Counted from the first letter of the stretch, positions 43,120 through 53,518 are shown. The stretch: 64,000 bases of DNA from Sphingobacterium corticibacter (GCF_003076635.1 NZ_QDKG01000002.1:496001-560000); one strand, 5' to 3'. Notes: generated from the sequence alone by a model not told the origin. Numbers and translations are program-made.

Positions 43120-45585
43120 TTACTTCGTGTAATGACTCACACGACCTTTACGACCGTCTACATCGATGGTAAATACCTGAATTTTTTCACCCGCTTTTAA
43201 AGATAAACCTCCTGCTGGAAATGGCTTTGCATTTGTGTCAGAGCCTGCGGTATAATGGATTGGAAAACCCGGATATTCGGCATTCGCCCATACTTTTCCA
43301 TCTTTTGCTTTGAGTCCTACAGCGGGTAGGCGATAGTGAAATCCGCCGGCAAAGCTGCGCAATTTTGGTAGCTCCTGTTTACCGATCTTGTCAATAAATC
43401 CGGCATACGTTTGATCAAATGCTTTTTTATCGAAGTTAGCTTCGCTTTCCCATTCGCTCGCTGGTGCCCACGCACGTTCTGCCAAAGCAAAGAAACGCGG
43501 GAAGATCATGTAATCCATGGCATCATTATCCAACACGGTTTCTGCCCACAAAGCGCCTTTCAACCCTTTCAGGTGTTTTGCACCTGCTGCTGTCAGTCTT
43601 GTTTTGTCTTCAAAATGTTTTTTGCCTAGTGGCTTGCCACGATCTGTATATTCGATATTGGCAAAGTAACTTTCTGGAAGTAATGAATACGCATGGTATA
43701 AATCTGTTTTAGAAGCCCAAGTCAAACCAGGCTCTTCAAAGCGATTGTCCCAAGCCATATCAAAATAAAAGTTGCTCGCACTTACGAATACCGTATTATG
43801 CCCGGCGTTCGCTAGTTTATAAGCCAAATCTTCTTGGCCACCGCCGATGGTATTATTCCACACATCGAGCAAAAATCCACGATCGGCAAAAGCTTCATTT
43901 ACTTCCATGCCTTTGCCTCGATTCACCATGCCCACTTCTTCCCATCCGGCCATAGTCAGCTCTTTTTCTTTCAGGATCTTATGTACGCGATCTATGTAAT
44001 ACGTCCACACTTCGTGTACCGAAGAATAACCTTGCTCTTTCATTAAAGCTTGCACTAGTGGTGATCCTTCCCAAGATCCGGTTGGCAGTTCATCACCGCC
44101 GATAGAAATAACTTTTAATGGTATGCCTGCTTCTGCATAGATAGCTTTAATCTCGTCCATGATGTGCGCAATGAAGCGATAGGTGCCAGGCATGGCTGGA
44201 TTCATCACGTTATCTTGCCAAAATTGAGCAGAATAGTAGGTCGATGTGTCCTGAAAATCATTCATTAAGAACCGTTCGGCTTCTTCTTTTTGTCCGGCTT
44301 TCAATAAGCGATGGTAGCGAGCTTCCATGGCTTTCACTGCGGCGCGAGCATGTCCTGGCGTCTCCACTTCGGGAATCACGGTGACAAAGCGTTCATTCGC
44401 GTAGCGCAATAATTCTTTAAACTCCTCTTTCGATAAGTATTGTTTCTCTTTTACCGTGGCACCTGAGCCGTACGATGGCTGAATGCCAGATCCATCTGCA
44501 TATTGCGGAGTTCTATTGGCTCCGATTGCAGTCAACTCAGGTAATGAAGGGATTTCCAAACGCCATCCTTCGTCGTCAATAAAGTGCAAGTGCAGTTTGT
44601 TTAACTTGTACCGCGCCATCACATCCACATATTTTTTAAGTGTTTGTAGATCTTTGAAATTGCGCGAAATATCCAACATCAAACCACGGTAAGCATAGCG
44701 CGGAGCATCTTTTACTTGTACAATTGGGAGCGAGATCGATTGGCTTGCTTGAAAATTGGGTGGAAATAAGGATAACAAAGATTGCAGTCCATAAAATGCC
44801 CCTTTGGCATGGCTAGCCTGCAGGCGAACGCCTTTGGCATCTACCGAAAGCTGATAGGCATCTTCAGCTAATCCTTCGACCTTTTCAATCGCTAATTGTG
44901 CATTGTTTGGTTGATCAACGTTTTTAAGACTCCACGTAGAAAAATCTTGAGCTACTTCATTTAATACGGTAGATAGCTCTTGTGCTATCGTAGCATCGAT
45001 ATAATAAGAGAAACCTTTTTTTAGTTCGTATTGACCTGCTGATGTGGTTAGAGATTGCGGAGTAGGCAAGATTAGCTGTGTATTCGTACCTTGAAATAAC
45101 GCGTTTTTATCGTACAAGTCAGCCAGCATTTTGACGTGCTTCTCTGCCGATAATTGCGGCGCAGCGATCTCTGGATTCGGTAAAGCGATCACCTGACTTG
45201 GATCTTTTCGTGATTGCAGGTAAAATCCATTGGGCGATATAGAGGTATGTGTAATCGGAAAATCCGTCTTGTACGTTAAGAGCAATGAGTCGCGATTCGT
45301 CAGACGTATGGCTTCCTTAAAGTTGACGCGATATAGATTCCCATTCTCGTCAGATATTTTATATTTAGCTTGTTCTTGTTTCTTAAGATGATAGTTGGAA
45401 TTGAACCAAAGATCATATGTACCTAGATCCAGCGCTTCGTTTTGGTTGTTTTTTAATACAATATCAAACTGCTTACCGGTAGTGTCATTTGGTGAAACTC
45501 GCCAACTTAAAGAATAAGGTTGTTGAGCGTATCCGATACTCAGGGCAACAAGATAAGCGGAAAGTGATAGGCCTATTTTTTTCAT
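43120..45585 (-). CDS. Beta-N-acetylhexosaminidase, GH20 family
   Basis: This exported enzyme removes terminal GlcNAc/GalNAc from glycans. A longer frame starts at 45687, but the ATG at 45585 gives a clear signal peptide (about 1-20, ending YAQ), so I use it (821 residues). An N-terminal beta region (about 20-160) precedes a GH20b domain (about 170-300) and the catalytic barrel (about 300-660); the catalytic Asp498-Glu499 pair is in ISIGGDELPTGSW. The C-terminal part is a beta domain. No SusCD genes adjoin, so it may act in cell-wall or glycan recycling. Confidence 0.93.
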   Translation of the reverse strand: MKKIGLSLSAYLVALSIGYAQQPYSLSWRVSPNDTTGKQFDIVLKNNQNEALDLGTYDLWFNSNYHLKKQEQAKYKISDENGNLYRVNFKEAIRLTNRDSLLLTYKTDFPITHTSISPNGFYLQSRKDPSQVIALPNPEIAAPQLSAEKHVKMLADLYDKNALFQGTNTQLILPTPQSLTTSAGQYELKKGFSYYIDATIAQELSTVLNEVAQDFSTWSLKNVDQPNNAQLAIEKVEGLAEDAYQLSVDAKGVRLQASHAKGAFYGLQSLLSLFPPNFQASQSISLPIVQVKDAPRYAYRGLMLDISRNFKDLQTLKKYVDVMARYKLNKLHLHFIDDEGWRLEIPSLPELTAIGANRTPQYADGSGIQPSYGSGATVKEKQYLSKEEFKELLRYANERFVTVIPEVETPGHARAAVKAMEARYHRLLKAGQKEEAERFLMNDFQDTSTYYSAQFWQDNVMNPAMPGTYRFIAHIMDEIKAIYAEAGIPLKVISIGGDELPTGSWEGSPLVQALMKEQGYSSVHEVWTYYIDRVHKILKEKELTMAGWEEVGMVNRGKGMEVNEAFADRGFLLDVWNNTIGGGQEDLAYKLANAGHNTVFVSASNFYFDMAWDNRFEEPGLTWASKTDLYHAYSLLPESYFANIEYTDRGKPLGKKHFEDKTRLTAAGAKHLKGLKGALWAETVLDNDAMDYMIFPRFFALAERAWAPASEWESEANFDKKAFDQTYAGFIDKIGKQELPKLRSFAGGFHYRLPAVGLKAKDGKVWANAEYPGFPIHYTAGSDTNAKPFPAGGLSLKAGEKIQVFTIDVDGRKGRVSHYTK

Positions 45586-45651
45586 GGGATGGATATTACG
45601 TTGGTCTAAAATAGCTTTTTTAAAAGGTCGCTGCAATTTTTTAAAAATAAT

Positions 45652-45682
45652 TTTGATCTGTAGGGATATAATTCTATATTTG
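45652..45682 (+). promoter_or_regulatory. Promoter of the tRNA-Glu gene
   Basis: TTTG (45652-45655), 19-base spacer and TATATTTG (45675-45682) match the Bacteroidota promoter consensus fully. The tRNA begins 20 bases downstream. Confidence 0.75.
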
Positions 45683-45701
45683 CACACCGAAACAGAAAAT
45701 C

Positions 45702-45773
45702 GGCCCGTTCGTCTAGGGGTTAGGACGCCAGATTTTCATTCTGGAAACAGGGGTTCGATTCCCCTACGGGCTA
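45702..45773 (+). tRNA. tRNA-Glu (anticodon TTC)
   Basis: A full cloverleaf can be drawn. Acceptor stem 45702-45708 pairs with 45766-45772 (first pair G-U), the anticodon stem CCAGA/TCTGG encloses loop TTTTCAT with anticodon TTC at 45735-45737, and the T-arm AGGGG/CCCCT has loop TTCGATT. The discriminator is A45773; CCA is not encoded. Confidence 0.97.
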
Positions 45774-45787
45774 CTAAAAAATGATCG

Positions 45788-45817
45788 AAAGCTACAAATC
45801 AACGATTTGTAGCTTTT
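45788..45817 (+). terminator. Terminator after tRNA-Glu
   Basis: A perfect 13-bp stem (45788-45800 with 45804-45816) and short T-run follow the tRNA by 14 bases. Confidence 0.8.
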
Positions 45818-45923
45818 GTCGTTTATGGGGTCCCGAAAAGTTCAAAACCTTAAAGAACCACCACAAATTCTCACGCTACAGCAACGATCTTCTTAACAAC
45901 CTACTTCTAAAGTTTTAAAAAAT

Positions 45924-45931
45924 TATATTTG
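45924..45931 (+). promoter_or_regulatory. Candidate -7 box (TATATTTG) for the FecI-like sigma gene
   Basis: TATATTTG fits the housekeeping consensus; a T-rich element lies upstream. The sigma gene ATG is at 45966, so the leader would be about 28 bases. Confidence 0.5.
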
Positions 45932-45965
45932 CGAAGAACTATATTGCCTCACGCAGAAGTGCAAA

Positions 45966-46544
45966 ATGGAAGAGCGCTCCAAACATATTGATCAATATTA
46001 CATCGTAGGTTTAAAAAACCGCGATAAGGCTATTTTCGAAAAAGTCTACGATCTGTATTGGTCAAGCTTGTATATTTCTGCGTTTAACGTGCTTCGCAAT
46101 AAAGAGCAATCCGAAGATGTCGTTCAAGAGGTCTTTAGCAGCTTATGGAATAATGCAGAATCATTGGCCATTCTAAACCTCAATGCTTGGCTATTCTCTG
46201 CTGTTCGGTACCAAGTTTTTAATATTTTAAGATCGGGCAAAGTGCGTACGCGCTTTGAAAACCTGTATATCGTGGAAGAACTCACACAGAATATCGGAGA
46301 GCTAAAATTAGTCAAGGAGGATCTGCATCGTCGCATGCTTGAAGGCATAGAACAACTGCCTCCGCGCTGTCGAGAGATTTTTATATTAAGCCGTATTGAC
46401 CGCTTATCCCATCACGATATCGCCGTCAAATTAGCGATATCCGTCAAGTCCGTAGAAAACCAAATTTCTATTGCGCAAAAAAAACTTCGCATTTCCTTAA
46501 AGGATTTAGCGTACCTCCTTCCCTTGCTTTTTTACCGATCCTAG
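45966..46544 (+). CDS. FecI-type RNA polymerase sigma-70 factor
   Basis: The 192-residue protein is an ECF sigma factor of the Bacteroidota FecI expansion. Region 2 (about 20-85) contains FNVLRNKEQSEDVVQEVFSSLW and region 4 (about 125-180) has LPPRCREIFILSRIDRLSHHDIAVKLAISVKSVENQI. It is followed by fecR-like, susC-like and susD-like genes; in such loci SusC with bound cargo signals through FecR to release the sigma factor. The susC here carries the STN domain needed for this. Confidence 0.93.
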   Translation: MEERSKHIDQYYIVGLKNRDKAIFEKVYDLYWSSLYISAFNVLRNKEQSEDVVQEVFSSLWNNAESLAILNLNAWLFSAVRYQVFNILRSGKVRTRFENLYIVEELTQNIGELKLVKEDLHRRMLEGIEQLPPRCREIFILSRIDRLSHHDIAVKLAISVKSVENQISIAQKKLRISLKDLAYLLPLLFYRS

Positions 46545-46736
46545 CTTCCTCCTATTATCTATAGTGATTGATAGAATTCCATTCTTCCGGATCAATCTTT
46601 CACGTATTAACACTGTTTTAATGTTTTTTTAATAAATTTTTCATTTTCCTTTGGGGGTTAGCTCGCATTAGCGTTACATACATATAAAAGGGGGTAATAA
46701 AACCTCGTGCCTGATTAACCGTACAATTAAGAAAAG

Positions 46737-47732
46737 ATGGATCGCAATCACCTACATCAACTGGTAGACAAACTCAATAGTGGTCAACTATCTGCTGACG
46801 AGCGGCAAGAACTCATGGACTATTATAATAGCTACCAATGGTCTTCTGCTTGGGATGCGTCTTCCATGGGCGAAGAATCTGTCGTAAAAGCGGAACTTTT
46901 TGCTCGAATCCAAGAAAACCAATACGCAAGCAAATCTAGAACAGGTAGATCCTTATCATTTTATATGCGGATTGCAGCATCCCTACTTTTGATCGGCGTT
47001 TTTTCGTGGATGACCTATGTCTTTGTCATCAATAAAGAAGATATGATCGTCGTGTCGACCGACAAGGAAACGAAAGAGATTGTGCTTCCAGATGGATCGA
47101 CGGTGACTTTGAATGTAAATAGTTCGGTGAGCTATCCCGTTGCATTTACGGGCGATTCGCGTCAGGTTACATTTTCGGGAGAAGGATTTTTCGAAGTTCA
47201 GTCAGACAGTTTGCATCCTTTTATCGTGTCCACCCCACAGGTCAAAATTCGCGTGTTGGGCACTGCATTTAATGTGAAAGCATATCAAGAAGACCCTGCT
47301 GTAGAGACCTCACTGATACACGGGAAAGTAGAGGTGTTGAAGGCTGACGATGGCAAGTTACTCAGTACCCTTAGACCACATGAAAAAATTGTGGTGAAAA
47401 AGGAGCATTTAAATTCGAATAAGAACAAGACGAGCATGCCAAAGATCGCTATTCAAACACTTGATTTTCTAGAAGACGATGATCTATCCAGTCCGGTCGA
47501 TGTCGCATGGAAAGAGGGCAAATTTGCTTTTGTCTCGATGCCGCTACAAGATATCGGTAGAGAGATGAAAAGAAGATATGGCGTAGAGATAAAAATTGAG
47601 AATGATGAAATCGCCAATAATCGATATTCAGCCACATTTGAGAAAGAGGGTATTGATGAAATGTTGCGTGCACTCATTATGGTGAAACCATTTTCGTATA
47701 GGAAGGAGGGCAGTATCATTGTAATCTACTAA
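46737..47732 (+). CDS. FecR family anti-sigma factor
   Basis: The 331-residue protein has a cytoplasmic N-terminal domain (1 to about 78), a transmembrane helix (about 79-98), a periplasmic FecR domain (about 110-205, with KEIVLPDGSTVTLNVNSSVSYP and VLGTAFNVKAY) and a C-terminal DUF4974-type domain (about 255-331). It would hold the FecI-type sigma factor at the membrane until the SusC STN domain signals. A gap of 192 bases separates it from the sigma gene; no clear promoter is seen there. Confidence 0.93.
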   Translation: MDRNHLHQLVDKLNSGQLSADERQELMDYYNSYQWSSAWDASSMGEESVVKAELFARIQENQYASKSRTGRSLSFYMRIAASLLLIGVFSWMTYVFVINKEDMIVVSTDKETKEIVLPDGSTVTLNVNSSVSYPVAFTGDSRQVTFSGEGFFEVQSDSLHPFIVSTPQVKIRVLGTAFNVKAYQEDPAVETSLIHGKVEVLKADDGKLLSTLRPHEKIVVKKEHLNSNKNKTSMPKIAIQTLDFLEDDDLSSPVDVAWKEGKFAFVSMPLQDIGREMKRRYGVEIKIENDEIANNRYSATFEKEGIDEMLRALIMVKPFSYRKEGSIIVIY

Positions 47733-47861
47733 CTCAACTAATTAGTAGTGCACAGAAACTGTCAAGACAATTCTGTACACTACCGGTTTTAGTAATCGAG
47801 AGGTTTTAAGATTGGCGTCCGTACCTCTCTATTGATTAACTATTAAATCCATTCTAAATCT

Positions 47862-50800
47862 ATGAATAATTTTTTAAAGCAGAATCGCTTTAACCAGACT
47901 TCTGTTTGCCCTAAAGTTTTAATATATATGAAACTGACGCTATTATTGGTATGCATCGGCACACTGAGTGCAGCGGCCAATGCCATTGCTCAAAACAAGG
48001 TTTCGGTGAATTACCGGAATACTTCTCTACATACATTCTTACATGATATGGAGCAGAAGTCCAAAGTGCGCTTTGTGTATAGTGATGATTTATTTGATCA
48101 GAATATCGAAGTTTCGGTGCGTGCGACCAATGAAGATGTCGTAGCGGTTTTAGAGCGTGCTTTTGAAGGCAAGGATATCACCGTATCAAAGGTCAATAAT
48201 ACGTTGTACGCAATACATCGACAAGAAAAAGAAAGATCAGCTCTTGATAACTCCAATCAAGAAAAAGAAGTAACTGGTCGCGTCGTGGATCAAGAGGGAA
48301 ATCCACTTCCTAAAGTTACGTTCTGGGTGGTCGGTACACGTTATGGAGGAACGACATCCGAAGCGGGTAGTTTCCGCATCATTCCACCAGAAGGTGGTAC
48401 TCAAATTGAATTTAAATATTTAGGTTTTGTAACCCGTATCGTGGCCATCGGCGATGGAAAAATGGGAGATATCGTGTTACAAAAGCAAGATAATGTGTTA
48501 GAAGAGGTCGTCATCAATACAGGTATGTTTGAGCGTAAAGCGGGGACATTTACTGGAAGTACGTCGACTTTTAATCAGAAACAGATCAAAGAAGTGACCA
48601 ATCAAAACGTATTGTCTGCGTTGGCCATTTTGGATCCTGCTTTTCAAATGCTAGCTAATAATGATTTTGGCTCTAATCCCAACATGATTCCAGATATTCA
48701 GTTGCGCGGACAAACCGGCTTTTCCGAGGATTTACGTACAGAGTACAGCAACATTGCCAATCAACCACTCTTTATTGTGGATGGTTTTGAGTCGACTATA
48801 CAGCGGGTATTTGACTTGAATATCAACTTTATTAAAAGTGTCACGATATTAAAAGATGCTGCCGCGAAAGCGATGTGGGGTGCCAAAGCGGGTAATGGCG
48901 TGGTGGTTATTGAAACATTGCGACCACAGGTTGGGCAAATGCGTATTTCATACAATGCCAGCTTAAATATTCAAGCGCCAGACTTGAATAGCTACCGGAT
49001 GACCAACAGCCACGAAAAAGTACAAGCCGAGGTGTTAGCGGGTAAATACTTCTCTGCGAATCCAGAAACGCAAGCAGCGCTTACCAAAGTATATTCTCAA
49101 AATCTCAAAGCAGCGTTGGACGGAGTCGATACCTATTGGCTTTCGCAACCACTGCAAAATGGTATAGGTCAACGTCATTCGGTAACGCTTGATGGCGGTG
49201 AAGAGAGCCTGCAATATTCGGTCAATCTGGGTTACAATAATGTTAAGGGCGTGATGATCGGATCGGATCGTGACAACTACACCGGTCAGTCTGTGCTAGT
49301 TTACAGAAAAGGGAAACTTTCTGCCACCAACAACTTAACGGTTGATCGTAACTTTTCTCATAATAGCCCGTACGGCACCTTCCGCGATTATGTACGGATG
49401 AATCCGTATTGGCGTGTGCATGATGATAATGGTAATCTTATTAAATCATATACTATTGGTACTGGCGCTTCTAGCCTGATCGTAGGAAATCCATTGTACA
49501 ACGGCACGCTAAATTCTAAGGATGGAAGTAACTATACGACCATTACCGAAAACTTTCAGGTGGACTATAGGCAAAATGATAATTTGAGGTTCAATGCGCG
49601 TGTAGGATACAACCAACAAAATACGGCAACCGACTTTTTCCGCTCTGCTTTACATACCGATTACTTGAATGTTTCACCGACGAGTGCGGAGTATCTAAAT
49701 CGAGGAACATATAGAATAACCAATGCTTTTCAAAAAGCATATACCGTAGACTTAAGTGCGATTTACAATAAAGTAATTGGAAAACATGAGTTCTACTTCA
49801 ATGGTATTTTGACCGCTAACGAAAACGTTACCGAGATGAATGGGATGAGCATGGTCGGTTTTCCTAATGATGAGTTGAATAATATCTCGATGGGTAAGCA
49901 ATACCAAGAAGGAACAAAAGCACTGGGCACGGAGAATACCGTGCGTGTTGCTGCCGCTACTGCTGCCCTCAACTACGTGTTGGATAGAAGATTTTTGTTG
50001 GACGCTTCGTTTCGCCGAAATGCTTCCTCGCAATATGGCCGTAATGCTAAATGGGGTAATTTCTGGTCAGTAGGTGCAGGGTGGAATTTGCACGAAGAAG
50101 AATTTGTGCGAAACCTCGGTTGGGTCGATTTGTTCCGCATCACAGGTAATACGGGCGTAACAGGAACGCCTCCAGGACAAAACGCGTATCAAGCATTAGC
50201 CACTTACAATTATATATTAGACAGAACGTACAATGGCGACATGGGTTTGGAGCTGATGGCTCTGGCCAATCCTAACTTGCAATGGCAAAAAGTAGCAGAG
50301 ACGAATTACCGCGCCGAGTTTGGATTTTTAAATCGCTTCAATGCTAGTTTCGACTATTACATCAAGAATACCAACAACCTGTTGTTGAGTCTGGAGATTG
50401 CACCTTCGCTAGGCTTCTCCGATTATGCAGAGAATATTGGCGATGTACAGAACAAGGGATTCCAAGCGACCTTGAATTACCGTTTGATAAAAGATACAGG
50501 CCGAGGTTTGAATGTGAATATTTTCGGAAATGTAGCACACAATACCAATAAGATTCGTCGTATTTCAAGTTCCTTAGAAGCATTGAATAATCTGAATAGC
50601 GATAAATATGATGAGATAGGAGGCGACGGCCAAGCTCTCGCTCCAAAAGGCGATAGACAGCGGCCAGCACGACGTTATGAAGTCGGTCGTTCCATGTCAG
50701 CGATATGGGCCGTACGATCTTTGGGTATTGACCCATCTAATGGTCAGGAAATATTCTTAAAGCGCGATGGCACCATGACGTACCAATGGGCTGCAGAAGA

Positions 50801-51284
50801 TCAAGAAGTATTGGGCGACACGCAACCGCTATACAACGGAACGTTTGGAGCAAATGTACAGTACAAGGATCTGAGTGTGAATTTTGCCTTCACCTATCGT
50901 TGGGGCGGACAGATGTACAACTCTTCTTTGGTGAGCTTAGTGGACGATGCAGACTTTAATTACAACGTGGATATTCGTGCATTGGAAGATCGTTGGAAGC
51001 AACCGGGTGATGTTTCCTTGTTCAAAGGAATTACCGAATTGAGCTCCACTGCTACGCGCCCGACCTCACGTTTTGTGCAAGATTACAATGAGTTTATTTT
51101 TTCATCGGTGAGTCTGTCGTACAATTTTACAAGAATGGGCTTTGTAACCAAGTCACCATTCAAAAGTTTAATGGCGACCTGTAATCTAAACGACTTAGGA
51201 CGATTGAGTACCGTTCGCATTGAGCGTGGAATCGACTACCCCTATGCTCGTACACTATCGTTTAGTGTGAGTGCAAGTTTTTAG
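47862..51284 (+). CDS. SusC/RagA family TonB-linked outer-membrane transporter with STN signalling domain
   Basis: The 1140-residue transporter has an extended N-terminus and signal peptide (about 1-44, ending AIAQ), an STN domain (about 48-112), a carboxypeptidase-regulatory-like domain (about 128-205), a plug (about 215-355, with PLFIVDGFEST and KDAAAKAMWGAKAGNGVVVIET) and a 22-strand barrel ending in VSASF. The STN domain couples cargo binding to FecR and the sigma factor at 45966. It forms a lidded transporter with the next gene's SusD. No glycan enzymes adjoin; the substrate is unknown. Confidence 0.95.
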   Translation: MNNFLKQNRFNQTSVCPKVLIYMKLTLLLVCIGTLSAAANAIAQNKVSVNYRNTSLHTFLHDMEQKSKVRFVYSDDLFDQNIEVSVRATNEDVVAVLERAFEGKDITVSKVNNTLYAIHRQEKERSALDNSNQEKEVTGRVVDQEGNPLPKVTFWVVGTRYGGTTSEAGSFRIIPPEGGTQIEFKYLGFVTRIVAIGDGKMGDIVLQKQDNVLEEVVINTGMFERKAGTFTGSTSTFNQKQIKEVTNQNVLSALAILDPAFQMLANNDFGSNPNMIPDIQLRGQTGFSEDLRTEYSNIANQPLFIVDGFESTIQRVFDLNINFIKSVTILKDAAAKAMWGAKAGNGVVVIETLRPQVGQMRISYNASLNIQAPDLNSYRMTNSHEKVQAEVLAGKYFSANPETQAALTKVYSQNLKAALDGVDTYWLSQPLQNGIGQRHSVTLDGGEESLQYSVNLGYNNVKGVMIGSDRDNYTGQSVLVYRKGKLSATNNLTVDRNFSHNSPYGTFRDYVRMNPYWRVHDDNGNLIKSYTIGTGASSLIVGNPLYNGTLNSKDGSNYTTITENFQVDYRQNDNLRFNARVGYNQQNTATDFFRSALHTDYLNVSPTSAEYLNRGTYRITNAFQKAYTVDLSAIYNKVIGKHEFYFNGILTANENVTEMNGMSMVGFPNDELNNISMGKQYQEGTKALGTENTVRVAAATAALNYVLDRRFLLDASFRRNASSQYGRNAKWGNFWSVGAGWNLHEEEFVRNLGWVDLFRITGNTGVTGTPPGQNAYQALATYNYILDRTYNGDMGLELMALANPNLQWQKVAETNYRAEFGFLNRFNASFDYYIKNTNNLLLSLEIAPSLGFSDYAENIGDVQNKGFQATLNYRLIKDTGRGLNVNIFGNVAHNTNKIRRISSSLEALNNLNSDKYDEIGGDGQALAPKGDRQRPARRYEVGRSMSAIWAVRSLGIDPSNGQEIFLKRDGTMTYQWAAEDQEVLGDTQPLYNGTFGANVQYKDLSVNFAFTYRWGGQMYNSSLVSLVDDADFNYNVDIRALEDRWKQPGDVSLFKGITELSSTATRPTSRFVQDYNEFIFSSVSLSYNFTRMGFVTKSPFKSLMATCNLNDLGRLSTVRIERGIDYPYARTLSFSVSASF

Positions 51285-51308
51285 TAACCATTTATTAGAA
51301 GAAATACA

Positions 51309-52733
51309 ATGAAAGCATATACTACATATTTACATATTGGAATTATCGCTCTGGCGGTATGTCTATCATCGTGTGAGAAATGGCTGGATGTAGCTCCACA
51401 AACTCAAATTGAGGCGGATCGCGTTTTTGAAAAAGAATCTGGATTTCAAGATGCTCTGACCGGCGTATACGTCAAAATGACGGATCAAAAGTTGTATGGG
51501 AGAGAGTTGACCTTTGGCATGTTGGATGGCCTCGGCGGGCAATTCAATGGCTTGGCTACAGCGAATGAATATTACTCCACCATAAACTACGATTACAATC
51601 AAGAGACCTTTATCACAAAATCGGGAGATGTATTCGAAAGCGGCTACAACACCATAGCCAATATCAATATGCTCATCTCCAATTTAGATAGCAAAGGGCC
51701 AAGCTTGTTCTCCGGTGTCAATTACCATACTATTCGAGGTGAAGCTTATGGACTTCGTGCTTTTCTGCATTTTGATTTAGTACGGTTGTATGGATCTGCC
51801 ATCGCGGCCAACGGAGAGACAGCGCTTGCCATTCCCTATATGGATGCGGTTAGTGTGACTCCAAAAGAACGCTTATCAACGCGCGCTATTCTAAATCGCG
51901 TGATAGCAGATTTGGAGATCGCTGCCGAAGAGTTGAGAATGTACGATCCTATTGTCCCTGCCAATGCGGCAAATGCCACAACCTACCTGCGTGATCGATA
52001 CTTAAAATTCAATTACTATGCGGTAAAAGCATTGCAGGCGCGCGTATATCTGTATGCGGGCGACAAAGAGCGTGCCTTGGCTGCGGCCAAAGCGGTGATT
52101 GAGTCTAATGTGTTTGAATGGACACCATCTTCAGAAATCGCCACTACGGTGGAAGGAAATAGAAACCGTGTATTCACACAAGAGCTCATCTTTAGCTTGT
52201 ATATCAATGGTATGTCTACGATTACAAGTCCTTTTTATGATGAAGGTGTATCAGGTGCTCTTTTGAAAAGATCTGACTTCGATTATTCAAACCTATTTGA
52301 CAATAAAGATGATTACCGGTTTGTCTATTTGACGAAATACAGCGATGCGGTGTGGGCTAGATATTCTACCAAATTTGTACAACCGCCATCTTCACAAGCA
52401 GCTTTTAGCAATCGTATGCCGATGATACGTAAGTCGGAACTCTATTACATTGCAGCAGAATGTTTGTTCGAAACCAATCCACAGGAAGCCATAAACTACC
52501 TAAATACCGTGCGCACGCATCGTAATGCAGGTGAGTTATCGTCTTCCTTGTCTTCAGCAGATGTAGAAGGGGAAATCAAAAATGAATACCGCAAAGAATT
52601 GATCGGCGAAGGGCAGATCTTTTACTATTACAAGCGTATGAATGCGGAGCAAATTGATGGTGTGTATATCACAATGACAGAGAATACGTATGTATTGCCT
52701 TTGCCTGATCGCGAAATATCTTATGGACAATAA
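51309..52733 (+). CDS. SusD/RagB family lipoprotein
   Basis: The 474-residue lipoprotein (lipobox LSSC, Cys22) is the lid of the SusC transporter upstream. Family features: the N-terminal EKWLDVAPQTQIEADRVFEKESGFQDALTGVYVKM, RGEAYGLRAFLHFDLVRLYG, TPR-like helices with LKFNYYAVKALQARVYLYAGDKERAL, and C-terminal MIRKSELYYIAAECL and YRKELIGEGQIFYYYKR. It starts 24 bases after susC. Confidence 0.95.
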   Translation: MKAYTTYLHIGIIALAVCLSSCEKWLDVAPQTQIEADRVFEKESGFQDALTGVYVKMTDQKLYGRELTFGMLDGLGGQFNGLATANEYYSTINYDYNQETFITKSGDVFESGYNTIANINMLISNLDSKGPSLFSGVNYHTIRGEAYGLRAFLHFDLVRLYGSAIAANGETALAIPYMDAVSVTPKERLSTRAILNRVIADLEIAAEELRMYDPIVPANAANATTYLRDRYLKFNYYAVKALQARVYLYAGDKERALAAAKAVIESNVFEWTPSSEIATTVEGNRNRVFTQELIFSLYINGMSTITSPFYDEGVSGALLKRSDFDYSNLFDNKDDYRFVYLTKYSDAVWARYSTKFVQPPSSQAAFSNRMPMIRKSELYYIAAECLFETNPQEAINYLNTVRTHRNAGELSSSLSSADVEGEIKNEYRKELIGEGQIFYYYKRMNAEQIDGVYITMTENTYVLPLPDREISYGQ

Positions 52734-52751
52734 TTCGAAAGGAATAGCAAG

Positions 52752-53504
52752 ATGAAGACATATTTTAAACAGATAAATGCAGCTATTATACTTTCGAGTG
52801 TGATTGCGTTTTGGAGCTGCGAGAGAGATATTATAGGATACGAGCAAGATGCACGCGTCTATTTCTTTGAGCGCGCCAATGATGTTACTGCTACGCGTAT
52901 TACACAGCGCAGCTTTACATTCTTAACCTTAAAAGAAGAGCAACAGAAGGATACCCTACACATCAAAGTAAAAACAATGGGCGAAGTGTCTGCCAACGAT
53001 AGATATCCCATTGCAAAAACGATCAAGGAAGGTACGACAGCGGTGGAAGGAACCGATTATGAATTTATTCCAGGATTGGTTGCTGCCAATCAGATTGAAG
53101 GTTACGTAGCCGTGGTTTTACATCGTACAGTACGCCTCAAGCAGGAAACAGTAATGCTGAATCTCACCATTGGAGAATCGGCTGATTTTAAGGGTGGTGT
53201 GCGTGAAGATGATACATTTTCACTGAGTTGGTCTGACCGTTTAGTGCGTCCAGATAATTGGCCATTTGCTTTTGGAGCCTATAGTAATGTGAAGTATCAG
53301 TTTGTGATCGATGAACTGGGGATTGCGGATTATCCGGCGCAGTTGAGCCCACGCATTGAAGCAAAACCCGGCGAATATTCATTAGCCGATTTGACAGATA
53401 TGGCCAGTCAGCTTCGCATCCGATTGAGAGAAGTAAATGAACAGAATGTAGGCAATCCCAATTATCCTTTACGGGATGAAAATGGGGTGTTGATCGTATT
53501 TTAA
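52752..53504 (+). CDS. DUF4843 family lipoprotein
   Basis: The 250-residue protein has a lipoprotein signal with FWSC (Cys24) and the motif YEQDARVYFFERAND that begins DUF4843 proteins. It is all-beta by composition and contains blocks such as DTLHIKVKTMGEVSANDRYPIAKTI. DUF4843 genes commonly follow susC-susD in Bacteroidota and probably encode surface-exposed cargo-binding proteins, as SusE/F do for starch. The exact function is unknown. Confidence 0.82.
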   Translation: MKTYFKQINAAIILSSVIAFWSCERDIIGYEQDARVYFFERANDVTATRITQRSFTFLTLKEEQQKDTLHIKVKTMGEVSANDRYPIAKTIKEGTTAVEGTDYEFIPGLVAANQIEGYVAVVLHRTVRLKQETVMLNLTIGESADFKGGVREDDTFSLSWSDRLVRPDNWPFAFGAYSNVKYQFVIDELGIADYPAQLSPRIEAKPGEYSLADLTDMASQLRIRLREVNEQNVGNPNYPLRDENGVLIVF

Positions 53505-53518
53505 AAAGGAGCATACAC

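Noticed and set aside
45586-45687. N-terminal extension of the GH20 hexosaminidase
   Set aside because: It would hide the clear signal peptide that begins at the ATG at 45585.
45584-45784. Plus-strand ORF running through the tRNA-Glu gene
   Set aside because: It is a chance frame through a tRNA and its promoter with no protein-like features.
45774-45965. Integration site or mobile element next to tRNA-Glu
   Set aside because: No integrase gene, no repeat of the tRNA 3' end and no foreign genes follow; only a terminator and a sigma gene promoter are seen.
47794-47821. CGTC at 47816-47819 upstream of susC as an ECF -10 element
   Set aside because: No AAC-type -35 element lies 16 to 17 bases upstream.
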